From positions 15,508,001 through 15,572,000 of the forward strand of contig NC_058339.1 in NCBI RefSeq assembly GCF_905475395.1: a stretch of 64,000 bases of DNA, in the 5' to 3' direction. Below the pieces are notes generated by a model. It worked only from the letters and a program-made list of their open reading frames with translations. It was not told the DNA's origin and searched no databases. This document shows positions 24,345 through 37,200 of this stretch, one piece after another. Positions within the stretch are counted from its first letter, which is position 1. Every line of letters starts with the position of its first letter. The DNA comes from Chrysoperla carnea (taxonomy: Eukaryota > Arthropoda > Insecta > Neuroptera > Chrysopidae). The translations under genes were made by a program, and so were the position numbers.

Positions 24345-25230
24345 ATACGATTGTATAATATGACATATTATGGTCTGGTTGGGAATTTTAGGCAATTACG
24401 TCATTTTACAAAAGGTTTTTGGTCAAATGGTCAGTTTACCATGTTTTTTGGAAAAAAATATTTTAAGCCTTCTCTTAAAGATTCAGGACCCACCAAGGTT
24501 TATTCATGCGCTGACCATGAAATATTGTTATTTTCACGAAATCTTAGGCACATTAAGATATACCAAATGTTTTTTTTTCGATGTACAACATATGCATTAT
24601 TATACCATGTATATATGAAATATACATAGTATATTAAGTTTAGTCCCAAGTTTGTCATAGGTGTTCATTGTAACGCTTAAAACTAATGATGCTAGGAAAA
24701 AAATTTTGTCATAGGTGTTCATAAAATCACCTAATTAGTCCATTTCCGGTTGTCCGTCCGTCCGTCCGTCCGTCTGTGGACACGATAACTCAAAAACGAA
24801 AAAAGATATCGAGCTGAAATTTTTACAGCGTACTCAGGACGTAAAAAGTGAGGTCAAGTTCGTAAATGAGCATCGTAGGTCAATTGGGATAGAGATAGAA
24901 TAAAAGTTTAAATGTAAAAAATGTTCCTTATAAAAAATTAAACAACTTTTGTTTGAAACATTTTTTCGTAAACATCACTGTTTACCCGTGAGAGCGCCAA
25001 TTAGGGCGGAAATTTTATAATATGTACTATACTTGATTATCAGTTATGTATGTGTCACATGTTTGTATGTGTAATGTGATAAAGAAATCAACACTGACTA
25101 TGCATGGTATTTCAACAATTAACTCAGTCAATTGTTTGTTTTCACTTGTTTTTACTTTACTTATAGACTGAGTGCATACATTATAACACATATTATGTGT
25201 TATACGTACCTAATACTTGATACATGCTAC
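24345..25230 (+). repeat. Composite repeat C-A-D, first direct copy
   Basis: Module C (GACATATTATGGTCTGGTTG, TTCATGCGCTGACCATGAAA) is followed by module A (TTTAGTCCCAAGTTTGT, a CCGTCCGTCCGTCCGTC tract, GTTTACCCGTGAGAGCGCC) and module D (CAATTAACTCAGTCAATTG, ATAACACATATTATGTGTTA). The same order recurs about 1.35 kb downstream. ORFs of 82-100 codons in module C are repeat-derived. Confidence 0.8.
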
Positions 25231-25694
25231 CTACCTATCTACCTACATACGTAGATAGTAACCGTACTAGTACAAGTATGTATATATACTGTATCTATAC
25301 ACATATCTAGTAGTTTTTCTGATTATTCCCCATTTTTGATCTAATAGTATAATAATCTAAAATATTGATATTTTATATATTCTGATACACCTGCTTCTGT
25401 ATAATATTATTACGATATTACATCGAGTGTATGTATCTTACTACATCAGTGTGTTGAATAACATTTTTGTGTATATCGTGTTTACTTTAAAACAAGTAAT
25501 ATATATATGAACTTATAGTAACGATTTTTCGGGCTCGGATCAATTCCAACACCTATTGTGAATTCGTTGCAACTATGATTTATTTTACAATTCAATACAA
25601 ATAACATAGAAATACAAATATTTGACTTGTAAGATATATTTACAATAAAATAGACTTCTTATTAAATAATTTTAAAGCTAGATATATTAATAGT
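25231..25694. other. Spacer between the two composite copies
   Basis: AT-rich spacer with short CTAC/GTAG-rich microsatellite DNA at its left end. No gene is seen. Confidence 0.3.
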
Positions 25695-26645
25695 AATACG
25701 ATTGTAAAATATGACATATTATGGTCTGGTTGGGAATTTTAGTCAATTACGTAATTTTACAAAAGGTTTTTGGTCAAATGGGCAGTTTACCATGTTTTAT
25801 GAAATAAAATATTTTAAGGCTTCTCTTAATGATTCAGGACCCACTAAGGCTTATTCATGCGCTGACCATGAAATATTGTTATTTTCACGAAATCTTAGGC
25901 ACATCAAGATATACTAAATGTTTTATTTCGGTATACAACCTATGCATTATTATACCATGTATATATGAAATATACATAGTATATTAAGTTTAGTCCCAAG
26001 TTTGTAACGCTTAAAATAATGATGCTAGGAAAAAAATGTTGTCATAGGTGTTCATAAAATCACCTAATTAATCCATTTCCGTCCGTCCGTCCGCCCGTCT
26101 GTGGACACGATAACTCAAAAACGAAAAAAGATATCGAGCTGCAATTTTTACAGCGTACTCAGGACGTAAAAAGTGAGGTCAAGTTCGTAAATGAGCATCA
26201 TAGGTCAATTGGGTCATGGGTCCGTAGGACCCATCTTGTAAACCGTTAGAGATATAACAAAAGTTTAAATGTAAAAAATGTTCCTTATCAAAAATTAAAC
26301 AACTTTTGTTTGAAACATTTTTTCGTAAACATCACTGTTTACCCGTGAGGGCGCCAATTAATTCCAAAAAAATTGCCACAGTTAAAACATTCTAAACGTA
26401 CTCATCATATGTTATGTTATAATAGTAACACTTAGAATGTTTTAAAACGAGCATTTTTTTGACATAGACTATGTGTCACATGTTTGTATGTGTAATGTGA
26501 TAAAGAAATCAACACTGACAATGCATGTTATTTCAACAATTAACTCAGTCAATTGTTTGTTTTCACTTGTTTTTACTTTGCTTATAGACTGAGTGCATGC
26601 ATAATAACACATATTATGTGTTATACCTATCTAATACTTGATACA
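25695..26645 (+). repeat. Composite repeat C-A-D, second direct copy
   Basis: Matches 24345-25230 module by module at an offset of about 1351 bp in module C, growing to about 1421 bp in module D. The second copy retains a family-A stretch (ATGGGTCCGTAGGACCCATC) absent from the first. It also has an extra insertion at about 26370-26465 containing a 12-bp inverted pair, AAAACATTCTAA/TTAGAATGTTTT. Confidence 0.8.
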
Positions 26646-27240
26646 TGAATTTTAGTTAGTGATGGAATCAGAACAGCCAGCTCGTAGGAGCCATTCACAT
26701 CATTTTGACTATGCACAAATAATAACAGGCTGCAATTGTGGGTTTAATTTCTACAGCTACGAAACCAAAACATATGACAACAGAAAACAAAATTTAAATT
26801 TTTTTCGACAAAGTAATGCATTATTATGTTTCTTATCACGCGTTATTCCTTATCGCGCGTTCGGCGAATTGGACCTAGACAAAAAAATGTCCGAATGACT
26901 TTTTTAAAGCTTTTTATCTGTATTTTTTGTATTCGTTAACTGAGTATGTCAATAAAAGTAATTATTATTAAAAAACAGTTTTTTTACTATATTGTTTTTT
27001 TAAAAGAACAAACACTCTATATAAATAATGGTTTCACATATTAAATAATTTTATTATGGATACAAAATATGAAATGTGTAAATTTTTACGGTATAGAACA
27101 TTTCTAAAAAACTATATACTTACATATAAGTATATAATTTATATACAGGGTCTCTGAATAGTTAAGACAACGCTCTAACACTTTTACTATACAACAAAAT
27201 AAATCGATTTAATTAAACTTACCTTTATGACAGTTGTCGT
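26646..27240. other. Interval after the duplication, unrecognised short ORF
   Basis: A 79-codon frame (26659-26898, +) begins immediately after the repeat and has a moderately protein-like composition (MMESEQPARRSHSHHFDYAQ at the start), but no family resemblance, splice context or second copy supports a gene. The rest is AT-rich. Confidence 0.2.
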
Positions 27241-28226
27241 ATTTGATTGTGATAGAGCAAAATTAAATTTTTGGATTCTGATGACGTCGTAAAGTTAAAA
27301 AATTCATTGTTTTGATAACACAGGCAAATTTGATCCGATTTGAGAGGAAGTTTTTTTGAAACCCATTAATTTTTGGGTCATTCTTTTCAGCTGCGATGTC
27401 AGTTTTTCGCTAGCTATCACTTGTATGCTTTCTTTCAGGACCAGGACTTAACATTCTTGAAACCTATTAGAGCTAGGTTAATTTTGACCACAAATTTGAA
27501 AAGTATGACCCAAATTTAGTAGGATTACATACTTGGTTTATCAAAATTGCATAAAATTTTGATATGATACAGTAAAATTAAATTTTTTGGATTCTGATGA
27601 CGTCATGAAGTTAATAAATTCTATTTTTTTTGATAACACAGGCAAATTTGATCCGATTTTATTGGATTTTTTTTTTGAAATCCACTCATTTTGGGTCATT
27701 CTTTTTAGCTGTGATGTCAATTTTTCGCTAATTGTCATTAATGTGCTTTATTCCGGAACCAGGACTCAAAAATTTTAGAAACCTATTAGAGCTAGGTTGA
27801 TTTTGATCACAAATTTGAAAAGTATGACCCAAATTAAGTAGAATTACATACTTGGTTTATCAAAATTGGATAAAATTTAGATGTGATATAGTAAAATTAA
27901 ATTTTTTGGTTTTGATGACGTCATGAAATTAATAAATTCGATTTTTTTGATAATACAGGCAAATATGATCCGATCTGATCGGAATTTTTTTTGAAACCCA
28001 CTAATTTTGGGTCATTTTTTTCAGCTGCGATGTCAGTTTTTCGGTAGCTATCACTTATGTGCTTATTCCATCTGGACCCCACTTACCAAACTTAGAAGGA
28101 TTACATACTTGATTTATCAAAATTGGATAAATTTTGGATTTGATCGAGTAAAATTAAATTTTTTGGATTCTAATGACGTCATGACGTTATTAAATTCGAT
28201 TTTTTTGATAATACAGGCAAATTTGC
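27241..28226 (+). repeat. Family-B tandem array, about three units
   Basis: GACGTC cores lie at about 27287 (mutated to GACGTCGT), 27599, 27917 and 28175, giving spacings near 312, 318 and 258 bp. The segment 27481-27905 is nearly identical to the inverse of about 41275-41700. The array ends at a 5'-GCAAATTTGCATCGATTCG junction. Confidence 0.85.
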
Positions 28227-29210
28227 ATCGATTCGAATCGTCATTCTTTTCTCTACTCTTAATTTGATTTACTCTAAATTTGCTATCATTGAAAGTAAAG
28301 TCGACAACAAAATTCACAGGCCAAAAATTATGTTCAATTGTTTCAAATACTAGTAATGACTCTTTCAAATATGTTATTGCATTTGCGGTTTAACCGAAAA
28401 TGAACACGAATTAATTTTTCAAATGATTTTCCTAAATACAAATTTAATAGTAAAATATCTTCACACCCTGTATATAGTATTACAACTTTTGTTAATAATT
28501 TTTTTTCTTCTCTAAATAAGGATATTTTTACAATATATTCTTTACATTATATGCACTATAACTCTCTGTAACATTATAACATACCATATAATGTAATATT
28601 GTACTGTACTGTATTTTTATAACTTTTATATAAACATGAAGCTTAATATTATGTGTAAAAATTTAACAAATATAAATGGACTTTGTTGACTGTACTTCAG
28701 ACTTTGTTGCACAAATGTATTTTATTTTATCCAAAAGTCAAATATGTGAATGAAATCCTGGAAAATGATTTTTATTTATTAGCTTTAAGTAATATTAATT
28801 TAGTGACATTTGTCACATTACCGTAGTGTAAAAATTATGGGTTGGTTTGTTCTGTTTGGCTTTTTTGCTTTCGCAGCAACTATAAAAGGAGCTACCACTG
28901 TTTACTAGCAATGTAGTGTTGTTGCTTATTAGTAAGAAAATTGTCCATTTTGTAATATATAATTCTAAAAACTTTATTATGATTGGTAGCTACAAGTACA
29001 GAGTGTTTTAAAAGGAATGTAACATTTTCTACCAGAAGTAGCTTATGTTAATGTATTTGGTATGATGACTAATTTTTATTGTAAATTTTTTCCTATGCGT
29101 TCTAAGTTTTCTAGACTAGCAAGTGTTATTACGGACAAGCGAAAACAACATTTAAAAAAACCCCGACTATTGCGATTTTTTCCTTGTAAACCGATTTTTG
29201 GAAACTTAGC
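28227..29210. other. Interval without recognised gene
   Basis: AT-rich DNA. A CACCCTGTATATAG motif near 28465 faces a TATACAGGGTCTCTG motif near 27149, but the pairing does not extend beyond the first ~11 bases. No gene recognised. Confidence 0.3.
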
Positions 29211-29310
29211 TATAAAATGCTCGCAATCAAGTCTGTTCGCCGTTTAGGGGCTACGATGCCTCTGAGAAACACACAGACGCACAATTAATCACTTTAAACG
29301 TATAACACTC
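29211..29310 (+). repeat. Family-F fragment
   Basis: GCTACGATGCCTCTGAGAAA followed by CACACAGACGCACA matches the core of the family-F copies at 29.7 and 40.1 kb. Short and diverged. Confidence 0.45.
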
Positions 29311-29689
29311 TTTCTTAAATCAATATCAAAGAAATTAGATTAGATGACAAGGATACTTAGAAAGCTATCATTTTTTGGGACAAATTTTTGGAAATATTAT
29401 ATTTGAAATTGAAATATTTGAGACGACTTTGTTCTTTTGAATTACCTAATTATTTTACCATTTCACTTTTCGAAATGAATTAAGCCAGGTTTATTTGACC
29501 ATTTATTTCCATAGTAATTATATGTCATACCATTTGTATATATGTTAAATATATGTTATATGTTAAAATTATATGTCATACCATTTCCAAACTGAATCGA
29601 TTTTGAAAATCATTGCCATTTTTTTAGTTTTTTCGGGTATGGAAACCTAAGCTCGTACTTGAAACATAGCTAAAAATACTCTCTCCGTT

Positions 29690-29825
29690 AAATTACCTTT
29701 CAAATGAAACCAAAAAAATTAAATCGGTTAATCCGTCTAGGCGCCACGATGCCACAGCCAAACACACAGACACACACACATAGTGGTCAAACTTATTACA
29801 TCCCCTTTTTCGGGGGTTAAAAATA
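29690..29825 (+). repeat. Family-F dispersed repeat
   Basis: Contains AAATTACCTTTCAAATGAAA, AAATCGGTTAATCCGTCTAG, CGCCACGATGCCACAGCC, an ACACACAGACACAC tract and a terminal CCCCTTTTTCGGGGGTTAAA. The same series is found inverted at 38.7-38.9 kb and direct at 40.0-40.15 kb. Confidence 0.7.
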
Positions 29826-31084
29826 AGTTAAAATTTCAGACATTCAGATATTTTATACTATTCTTTACAACCTGTAGAATTGTGAAGACTTAAAACAAAT
29901 ATCCTTATGTACCTGTGAGTTCTCCAACCATAATTCATTAATAAATAACACAAGTACAAATCTCTATTTCAAATAAATCTAAAGTTGTTGTAATATTACA
30001 AAATATTTAAGTTGTTGTTAACATGAAAATTCATACATTTTACAATTATTGTAATCTTTCATTTATATTCGTAACGTCCCCCATGAATAACTAACTCTAT
30101 TCAGACAATAATTTATTCGTATGAGTATACGAGTAAATGCAACATGGGGTGGTTATGTGTTATGTGTTCTAGTAAATTCTAATCATAATTTTAAGAACAA
30201 TGTTTTCAAATCTAGTAAAAGTATATAATGTTGTTGTAAGAATTTTATAAAGCCCAGTGAAAAGAAAGCCATAAAGCAAATCATCTTTTTAAGGAAGGTA
30301 TAAAGAAGCACTTGAGAAATAAGGCAAAAAACTTCGTGTAACTTTTTTCCATTCAATTTTTAAAATTTTTATTTGATTTAAATTGGAACCCAGGAAGTAT
30401 TAACTTATCGGCACCTCCACCATGAATCTGAGGATAGTATCGCACCTACCACAAATTATGATTGAGTTTCTTTGAAATGTGACTTGAATAAGAGTGTTTT
30501 TGGCTATGATTCAAGAAAATTGATTCAAATTTCATAAAAAAAGGTCAATCTTGGTTGGATTTAAGAAACTGTATGTATTTTTTAATTATATGTGACCTTA
30601 ACAGATCTCAATTTATTTGTAAAATCACAAACTTCCTTGGATGAATTTCTCGAAAGTTCTATGGAGGTGATTTTTGTACATTTACGTTAAGTATTTTGCG
30701 CAAACAGTTTACATATTTCCAATTTATAAGGGGTAGATTACACTCTCAATGTCTTCCCATCTGCAACGAATGCAAATGTCATCTTCCTGAAATCACGTTT
30801 TCAGCACCTACATCACATTTCCATAAGGCTTACAAAAGATTCAATTTTGGACTAACTCAAGTTTTGGATCGCCAAAAAAAAAAAGAAATAATTCCCAAAC
30901 AGGGCTGGGAAAGAAAAAACAAAGCTCTAACGCTCAAACGCTATTTACGTGTTGGGAAAATCATTTTGCCAATCGACATCCCGTTGCTTAAAACAGAACT
31001 GTGATTACAAGCTAAAACTGAATCTTAGCCGGCGTTTTACCTAACCTTAGAAACCATAGTAATTTACAATAATACTATTCAAAT
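29826..31084. other. Interval with one unrecognised 102-codon ORF
   Basis: The frame at 30696-31004 (+) includes CNECKCHLPEITFSAP but has no recognisable domain, and no splice or start context supports it. The remainder shows nothing. Confidence 0.2.
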
Positions 31085-31395
31085 GTATGAAATGTAAAGA
31101 CCACTGCGTTATAGCCTTCACCTTCTTTGCTCTCACTTATTTCCCCTCCATAACACTAGAAATACCTTAGGTAAATAAAAAAAACCATACTTTATATTAT
31201 GAATCCACTATTAAGTCTTCATTAAGGAACTTCCGAAATCGTACAGCGAAGCGAATGGGTAACTGTTATCTTTATTATTGTGGTATGTAAGCTATATTAT
31301 TGTAAACTTTCATTTAAATCCATTCAGTAGTTTTTACGTGAAAGCAAAACAAATAAACTAACAAACAATCTCACTTTCACTTTTATAATATAAAG
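31085..31395 (-). mobile_element. Decayed Helitron copy on the minus strand
   Basis: On the minus strand, TATATTATAAAAGTGAAAGT and TTGTTTGTTAGTTTATTTG, then AATATAGCTTACAT, correspond to the 5' half of the Helitron at 9.6 kb. GGGGAAATAAGTGAGAGCAA and GGCTATAACGCAGTGG (near 31095-31150) correspond to its 3' half. The terminal hairpin and CTAG are not preserved. Confidence 0.5.
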
Positions 31396-32255
31396 GGGTA
31401 GTCTACTCTCAAAATGGTTTAGTTATTAGTGCTGCTTATGACTGCCATTTTAACTGCTTGGCATCATATGAAAATAATTTTGCTTTTATTCTATTTAATA
31501 CATTTTTAAGTAAATGTTCCATTCACATTAAATTACTACTTCTAAATTTTCTAAAATCAAATTTTCTCATGTATAGGATACAAAAATAGATTTCAATTAT
31601 TTATATATGTATGACGACACAACACAGGTACCTACTCAGATACAATTTTGTCATCCCTTATATTATATTAAATGAATTTGGGTCGAATGAATATTAAATT
31701 TGCACAACCTTAACATAAGACAATTTATGTACATGTTGAAGAAGAACATGGGAATCCAATTGTAGGTGGATCATAAATCTGTTACTAGTATATCTCTTGA
31801 GTCTCATACGGTGTTTATTACTATCGCTAGTAAACATAGTAAATATTCTATCACTAGATAGATATAGTAAACATATAATATTTACCAACTACCGAACCTA
31901 TCTTCGAAGGTATTCCATCCTTATCTGTATGTACTTGCTAACTATAATACAACTGAAAATCTAATGCATTGTTAATTTTTATATTTTATCATTTTAATAA
32001 AATATTAAAAATCAAATGACGTCAAAATATTTGAATTATTTGCTTAATCTTTACCAAAATTTTAACAGAGATATTTCTAAATTAATTTTTTTTTACCTTG
32101 TGTAAAATTTTGCGGAAAAATCATGCATTTCTTGTTAACCTAAAATCATAAATAATGGAGATAGACTTCCGGAAGTGAAAGTTTTTAATAGAAAAATTTT
32201 TCCTCTTTAAGAATTTATTTTTGAAATTTCATAAATATTAATAGTTTATGAATGT
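31396..32255. other. Interval without recognised features
   Basis: AT-rich DNA with only short chance ORFs. Confidence 0.3.
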
Positions 32256-32812
32256 TAGGTAAGGTTAGAGTGGCTGTCCTGGGGGTGGGTCACACTTAGA
32301 CCATAGGGTTCGTTGTGATACCGAAAAAGGGTAGGCCCATCTCCGGCCATTACTCCATGAACCATTTGGAGCTGTTTAAGAACAGCAGAAGAGCTTTGAC
32401 GAAGGCGGACTTTAGGTCGGAGAGGTCGTCAAAGAGAAGCTGGCTCAAGTAAGTCCATCTCCTCATGACAAGATCTGGGCATTGACAGAGAAGATGAGAC
32501 ATTTTCTCCTCCTCCTTACCACTGTGAGAAGCGTTCAGCATGCCTGCCGCCTAACCAGTGTCCTGTAATAGCCGCAACAACTTTGCGAACAGAGGCCCTT
32601 GGAAGTGATATAAGATCTTCGGAACGCCTGCGATTGTACTCAGATCATATCTGTCTTGTAGTACCACAAGTACGTTCCTCCCTCCATCTAAGATTGGCCG
32701 GATATTTATTGATGCTTGTGTCCGGCAGCATTGTGCCATTTCTGGCAAGTTCGTCGGGCTTCGCAATTTCCTGGAATGTCCCTGTGTCTCGTTTATCAAA
32801 CATTGGCTAAAA
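32256..32812 (-). pseudogene. 3' end of an RNase-H-bearing LINE, frameshifted
   Basis: On the minus strand the reading starts with EIAKPDELARNGTMLPDTS, the C-terminal RNase H motif (GNE.AD.LA..G in intact elements). After a frame change it continues SLPRASVRKVVAAITGHW, the post-RNase-H segment ending in TGH. A third frame then gives KEEEEKMSHLLCQCPDLVM, the His/Cys end of the terminal zinc-knuckle-like motif, with a stop after SSKWFME. A 3' UTR of about 100 bp follows with GGTATCACAA, CTAAGTGTG and GGACAGCCA, ending in a TAACCTTACCTAAC tail. The coding part needs at least two frameshifts and the 5' end is missing, so it is a dead 5'-truncated insertion. Confidence 0.8.
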
Positions 32813-33714
32813 ACTATTTACATTTTGTTTCATTTTTAATTATTTAAAACTTTTTCAATTTTTTTTTTTTGTGCTTAAAAATTCTTTCAGCACATTTTTC
32901 TACAAAACATTCCGAATCCAATAATCTATTACACATACTTTTAAGAGCATTATTTCTATTTTTCATCATTTTGACCTAAATAGACTCAGTGCACCTGTAA
33001 AGGAAATTTTATACCCGGTTTCCTAGAAAATAAAAAACAAATTCATATTTGTTTTGATGAATGTATAGCAATTAAAATCTTGATTAAAATGATGGTTTTT
33101 TATATAATGTGAGTTAAAATTTCAAAAAATATAATGAAAAAATAGAATTAAAAAATTGGTAAATAATTTATATTTACATCCCATTTAAATATTATGTAAT
33201 TCAATATAATTTTTTTTAGGGCAAAAAAGTGAAAAATAAGCAAAACTTCCAAAAAAAAATCTATAAATTATTTGGTAAATAAATCAGTAGTAAGTATTTT
33301 AAAAGTAATAATATACACTTGAAATATTTATACATAGTATGAAAGCCTTTTTGTTTCTAATCTAATCAGTGTATTGAGATCATTGATGTTTTTAATAAAT
33401 AAATTTTTGGAACATGTCAATTAGTATTGTTTATAGATTAGATAGCAAAAAATTCAATAACGATGTGAATATTTTAATAATCGAAAACTGCATTGACGGC
33501 TTTATACATAATGTTTTCTTCAGAACATTACGAAATGTCTTTAAGTACATTTCACACAATCAAAACTGCCAAAATATCCAATAAAATAATCTAAAATATA
33601 ATTCACGGATTCCTTTTTTTTCTATTATTTTGTTTACATGAAGTTTTCTGGAACATTTATTTAGTGAACTTTTTTTCACTTTAATTTTGAATCAACCCAA
33701 GTAAACTTAGTAAA
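32813..33714. other. Interval without recognised features
   Basis: AT-rich DNA between the LINE relic and the family-A copy upstream of the esterase-like gene. Nothing structured was seen. Confidence 0.3.
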
Positions 33715-33965
33715 TTTAGTCCCAAGTTTGTAACGCTTAAAAATATTGATGCTATGAAATTTTGGTATAGGTGTTCATAGAATCACCTAAACAGTCCATT
33801 TCCGGTTGTCTGTCTGTCTGTCTATCTGCCGTCTGTCTGTCGTCTGTCCGTCTGTCATCACGATTACTCAAAAACGAAAAGAGATATCAAGCTAAAATTT
33901 TATAGCGTGCTGAGGACGTAAAAAGTGAGGTCGAATTCGTAAATGAGCAACATAGGTCAATTGAG
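33715..33965 (+). repeat. Family-A dispersed repeat, 276 bp upstream of the esterase-like start codon
   Basis: TTTAGTCCCAAGTTTGTAAC, GGTATAGGTGTTCATAG, a GTCTGTCTGTC tract, CACGATTACTCAAAAACG and GTAAATGAGCAACATAGGTC are in the standard family-A order. It lacks the 5' palindromic ATGTATATATG segment and the 3' D module. Confidence 0.75.
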
Positions 33966-34240
33966 GTCGAGTACGTGGTATTTATTACAATAACTATGTC
34001 TATGCTCGAAGTCAATAAAAAATGCATCCTTATATATATTATAATATTTATTTTGTGTAATATATTAAAATTATCCCAAAATTTTATAAAAGTTTCGTCA
34101 CTGTATGCGTATTATGAATTTATCAGCGAACTTATACAAATATATATGGAGATTTCTGTTTTACACTTGTTGGACAATTTCATTTTGAAAATCAATAACT
34201 TTAAAAGTATAATAATTGATATTTTAATTTTGTTTTAATA
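33966..34240 (+). promoter_or_regulatory. Presumed promoter and 5' UTR region of the esterase-like gene
   Basis: The region between the family-A repeat and the ATG is AT-rich and contains TTATATATATTATAATATTT (34031-34050), which could act as a TATA-type element. No initiator could be assigned. The 87-codon ORF here ends two bases before the ATG and is hydrophobic AT-driven sequence, not a recognised protein. Confidence 0.25.
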
Positions 34241-37200
34241 ATGGCCAACAATTTAACACCTGTAATACATATTGAACAAGGATTAATTCGTGGACAAATT
34301 GTTGATAATTTAAAAGATGGTGAATATTGGGTGTTTCAAGGTATACCATATGCTGAACCACCGCTCAGGGAGTTGAGATTTAAGGTACGTTCTTTCAAAA
34401 TTACGTAATTAAATAAGCTAATAACTTTTAGAATCTTTCGCTTTGGATAAACAAAACATGGCCTTAGACAAAAGTAAACGCTATTAAAAATAGTATATCG
34501 GGACTGACATCCTAGAGTAGAAAAATTCATGACTGATCAATCTGACTAAGAAAGAATATTTTGTAGCTAATTTTAGAATTTTTGAAAATACAAATTTGCT
34601 TTTGTATCAATAAAGAATACGAATTCTTACGAATGCTAGATTTTTAGCCCAGTTAGTATTCGATTTCTGTTATATTCTTGCGGAAAACGGCGCTTTTAAT
34701 AGCATCGAAACGTAAAAATATGTCTATCTATAAATTGTAGAAAAATTTTTATTTTCTAGAATAGATCTAAGAAAATCTAAGATCTTTTTGATTTTGTCGA
34801 ATTTATAATTGATATTTTAAAATAATTTCTCTTCATTACAAATTTCAGGATCCCGTTTTACCAAAATGTTGGACTGGTATATTCAAAGCAAATGTACAAC
34901 ATGAATGCTGTGTGTGTCACGACTTTTTTGACTCAAAAGAAATTATTGGAACAGAAGATTGTCTATATTTGGATATTCACACACCTAAGGTAAAATTGAC
35001 GCATACTATTTATCGTCTGTTAAAAGACTTTTTGTAAAAAAATTTTACCAGAAAAGTAAGATTTCAACCATACTTGGAACTTTGTGAGTAGCTTCCTTTT
35101 GGTGAGCCTATCAAACTATCTCTACGACTTTGTGATATTTAAGCTAATGGTCTAAAAAATCGCAGTAGGTAATTGGCCAAACAATAAGCCACTTTAATAA
35201 TTATTAAACAATTTTAGCAAAAGTGAACAATATATGAATTGAAAAACAAAAACGCTTAATGCTCGATGCAGTATTTTAGTTGGGCAAAATATTTTATTGC
35301 TTAAGAATTTTTAATGGTATATAAGTGGATATTGTATCCGATAAATTCCCTGCTTTTTTAGATCGTTCAGAGTTTTCTTAGACCGTTAGAGACTAGGAAA
35401 AAATAAACATACATTAGAAATCAGTCGTAAGAATTAATCATTAAATCAGTTTCTTTGTTTCAGGATGTAATTAACATTGCTAACCAAGATCATTTAAAAC
35501 CTGTAATCGTGTTAATAACTGGTGTATTTACTTCAAAATCAATTTACAATTATGAAACCTTTTTAAAGAATGATGTTATTTTTGTTAATATACATTATCG
35601 AACAGGCATATTAGGTAAATACAAAAATAAAAATAACTTATCAATGAAACGTGTCAATTTTTGCGATAATAAAAATACAATAAAATTGGTCTTTTGTTTT
35701 ATTAGGATTTTTATCATTTGAAGATGATAATTTACAAATATCAGGAAATGCCGGTTTAAAAGATATCACAATGGCATTAAATTGGATTAATGTAAATATC
35801 TCCAAATTTGGTGGTGATCGTAATAATGTCACTGTTTTGGGTATTGGCTTGGGTGCATCTTATGCTCATTTAATATCAATGACACCAAAAGGAAAAAATT
35901 TATTTAATAAGTTAATATTAATTAGTGGTTCTGCGATATTACCGTGGACATCATATAAGAAACGCACAGACTTAATAGCAGAGAAATTAGACTGTAATTG
36001 TAATGAAGAATACAATATGTACAAAAAATTACAATCTTTAACATCAAGACAATTAATCGAAACATTTTCAGACGTTGAGGTTTGTATTTTGTTGCCACAC
36101 TTGCTATAAACTATGGTTCGGTGATACTGCGAAAAATCTTATTATCTCCAAACTTATCATTTTTGGGCTGGCTTTTTTTTCTGAAATAGAAAGAAATATT
36201 ATGAACACCCAGATTGTGACTTAGTAAAAAAAAACTAAAAGTACTAGGTTTAAGTAAAAACAAGTAAAAAGTGCATGCTTTGAAACGAATTTTTTATAGT
36301 TCACTTTTGATCTCAAAACAGTCCAAAATTCCAAGTAAAAATTTTTAGTAGAGGTTTGTTTTCCATTTTTTGCAACCAAGATCTTCCATACGATAAGCAC
36401 AAAGTAATCAAGTGACAAAAAGGTTGAAATAAGGACATGATTTTATAAGAAAGTAGGACAATTTTCAGGCAAAAAATATGTGCACTAGACTAAGAATGAA
36501 AAAGTAAGAGGGATTCGAAAATTGAAAACAAATTTCTCAACCTGTTTTCTATACATAGCTAACAGGGCTGAAGTAAACAAAAAAAAAGACAAGCGCAGTT
36601 TTTCCAAATCTAGTTTTAATTATCATATTACGATTATTCATTTTTTTTTCTTCCCATAGAATCTTTATAGTGTACCTGTAATTGAAAAAAAGTATCTTCA
36701 AAATGCAATCATAACTGAAGATCCTACATTTTTATTGACAGAGGGCAAATATCAACACTTACCAATAATGATTGGTTATGGTTCGAACGAGGCATTGTTA
36801 CTTGAGAAATTTCAAACAGAAATTACACCAGATACTAATAATTACGAACTTTTTGTAACACCAGAATTTAATGTTAAACGTGGTACACGATTATGTAAAG
36901 AAATTGGTAAAGAAATTAAACAATTTTATTATGGTGAGAGTTTGCCATCGAAAAGCGATTTGGAAACGTATCATAGGGTGAGCGAAGAAATTTTCGTAAA
37001 GTTTAAGAATCAAATAATAAAAGATTTATCTTACAATGAAAAAAGTCTGTGATTCATAATTATACTTTGTAGCAGAAGACTTATAAGTTCTCTGTTTTTA
37101 AAAACTTTAACATGTACTTATTTTTGGGTTAAGAAAAGTTCTTAGGCATCCAAACGCCAGTTAAAGCTAACCAAAACAACGTTTGATTGTAGGTATTTTA

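Noticed and set aside
24327-25917. Related ORFs at 24327-24629 and 25711-25917 as duplicated genes
   Set aside because: They are module C of the duplicated composite repeat, with no coding conservation beyond DNA identity.
27146-28475. MITE enclosing the 27-kb family-B array, from facing TATACAGGGT motifs
   Set aside because: Pairing stops after about 11 bases. Such motifs are frequent here and no longer terminal repeat was found.
33975-34238. 87-codon upstream protein next to the esterase-like gene
   Set aside because: Ile/Leu/Tyr-rich AT-driven frame ending two bases before the ATG, with no domain or splice support.
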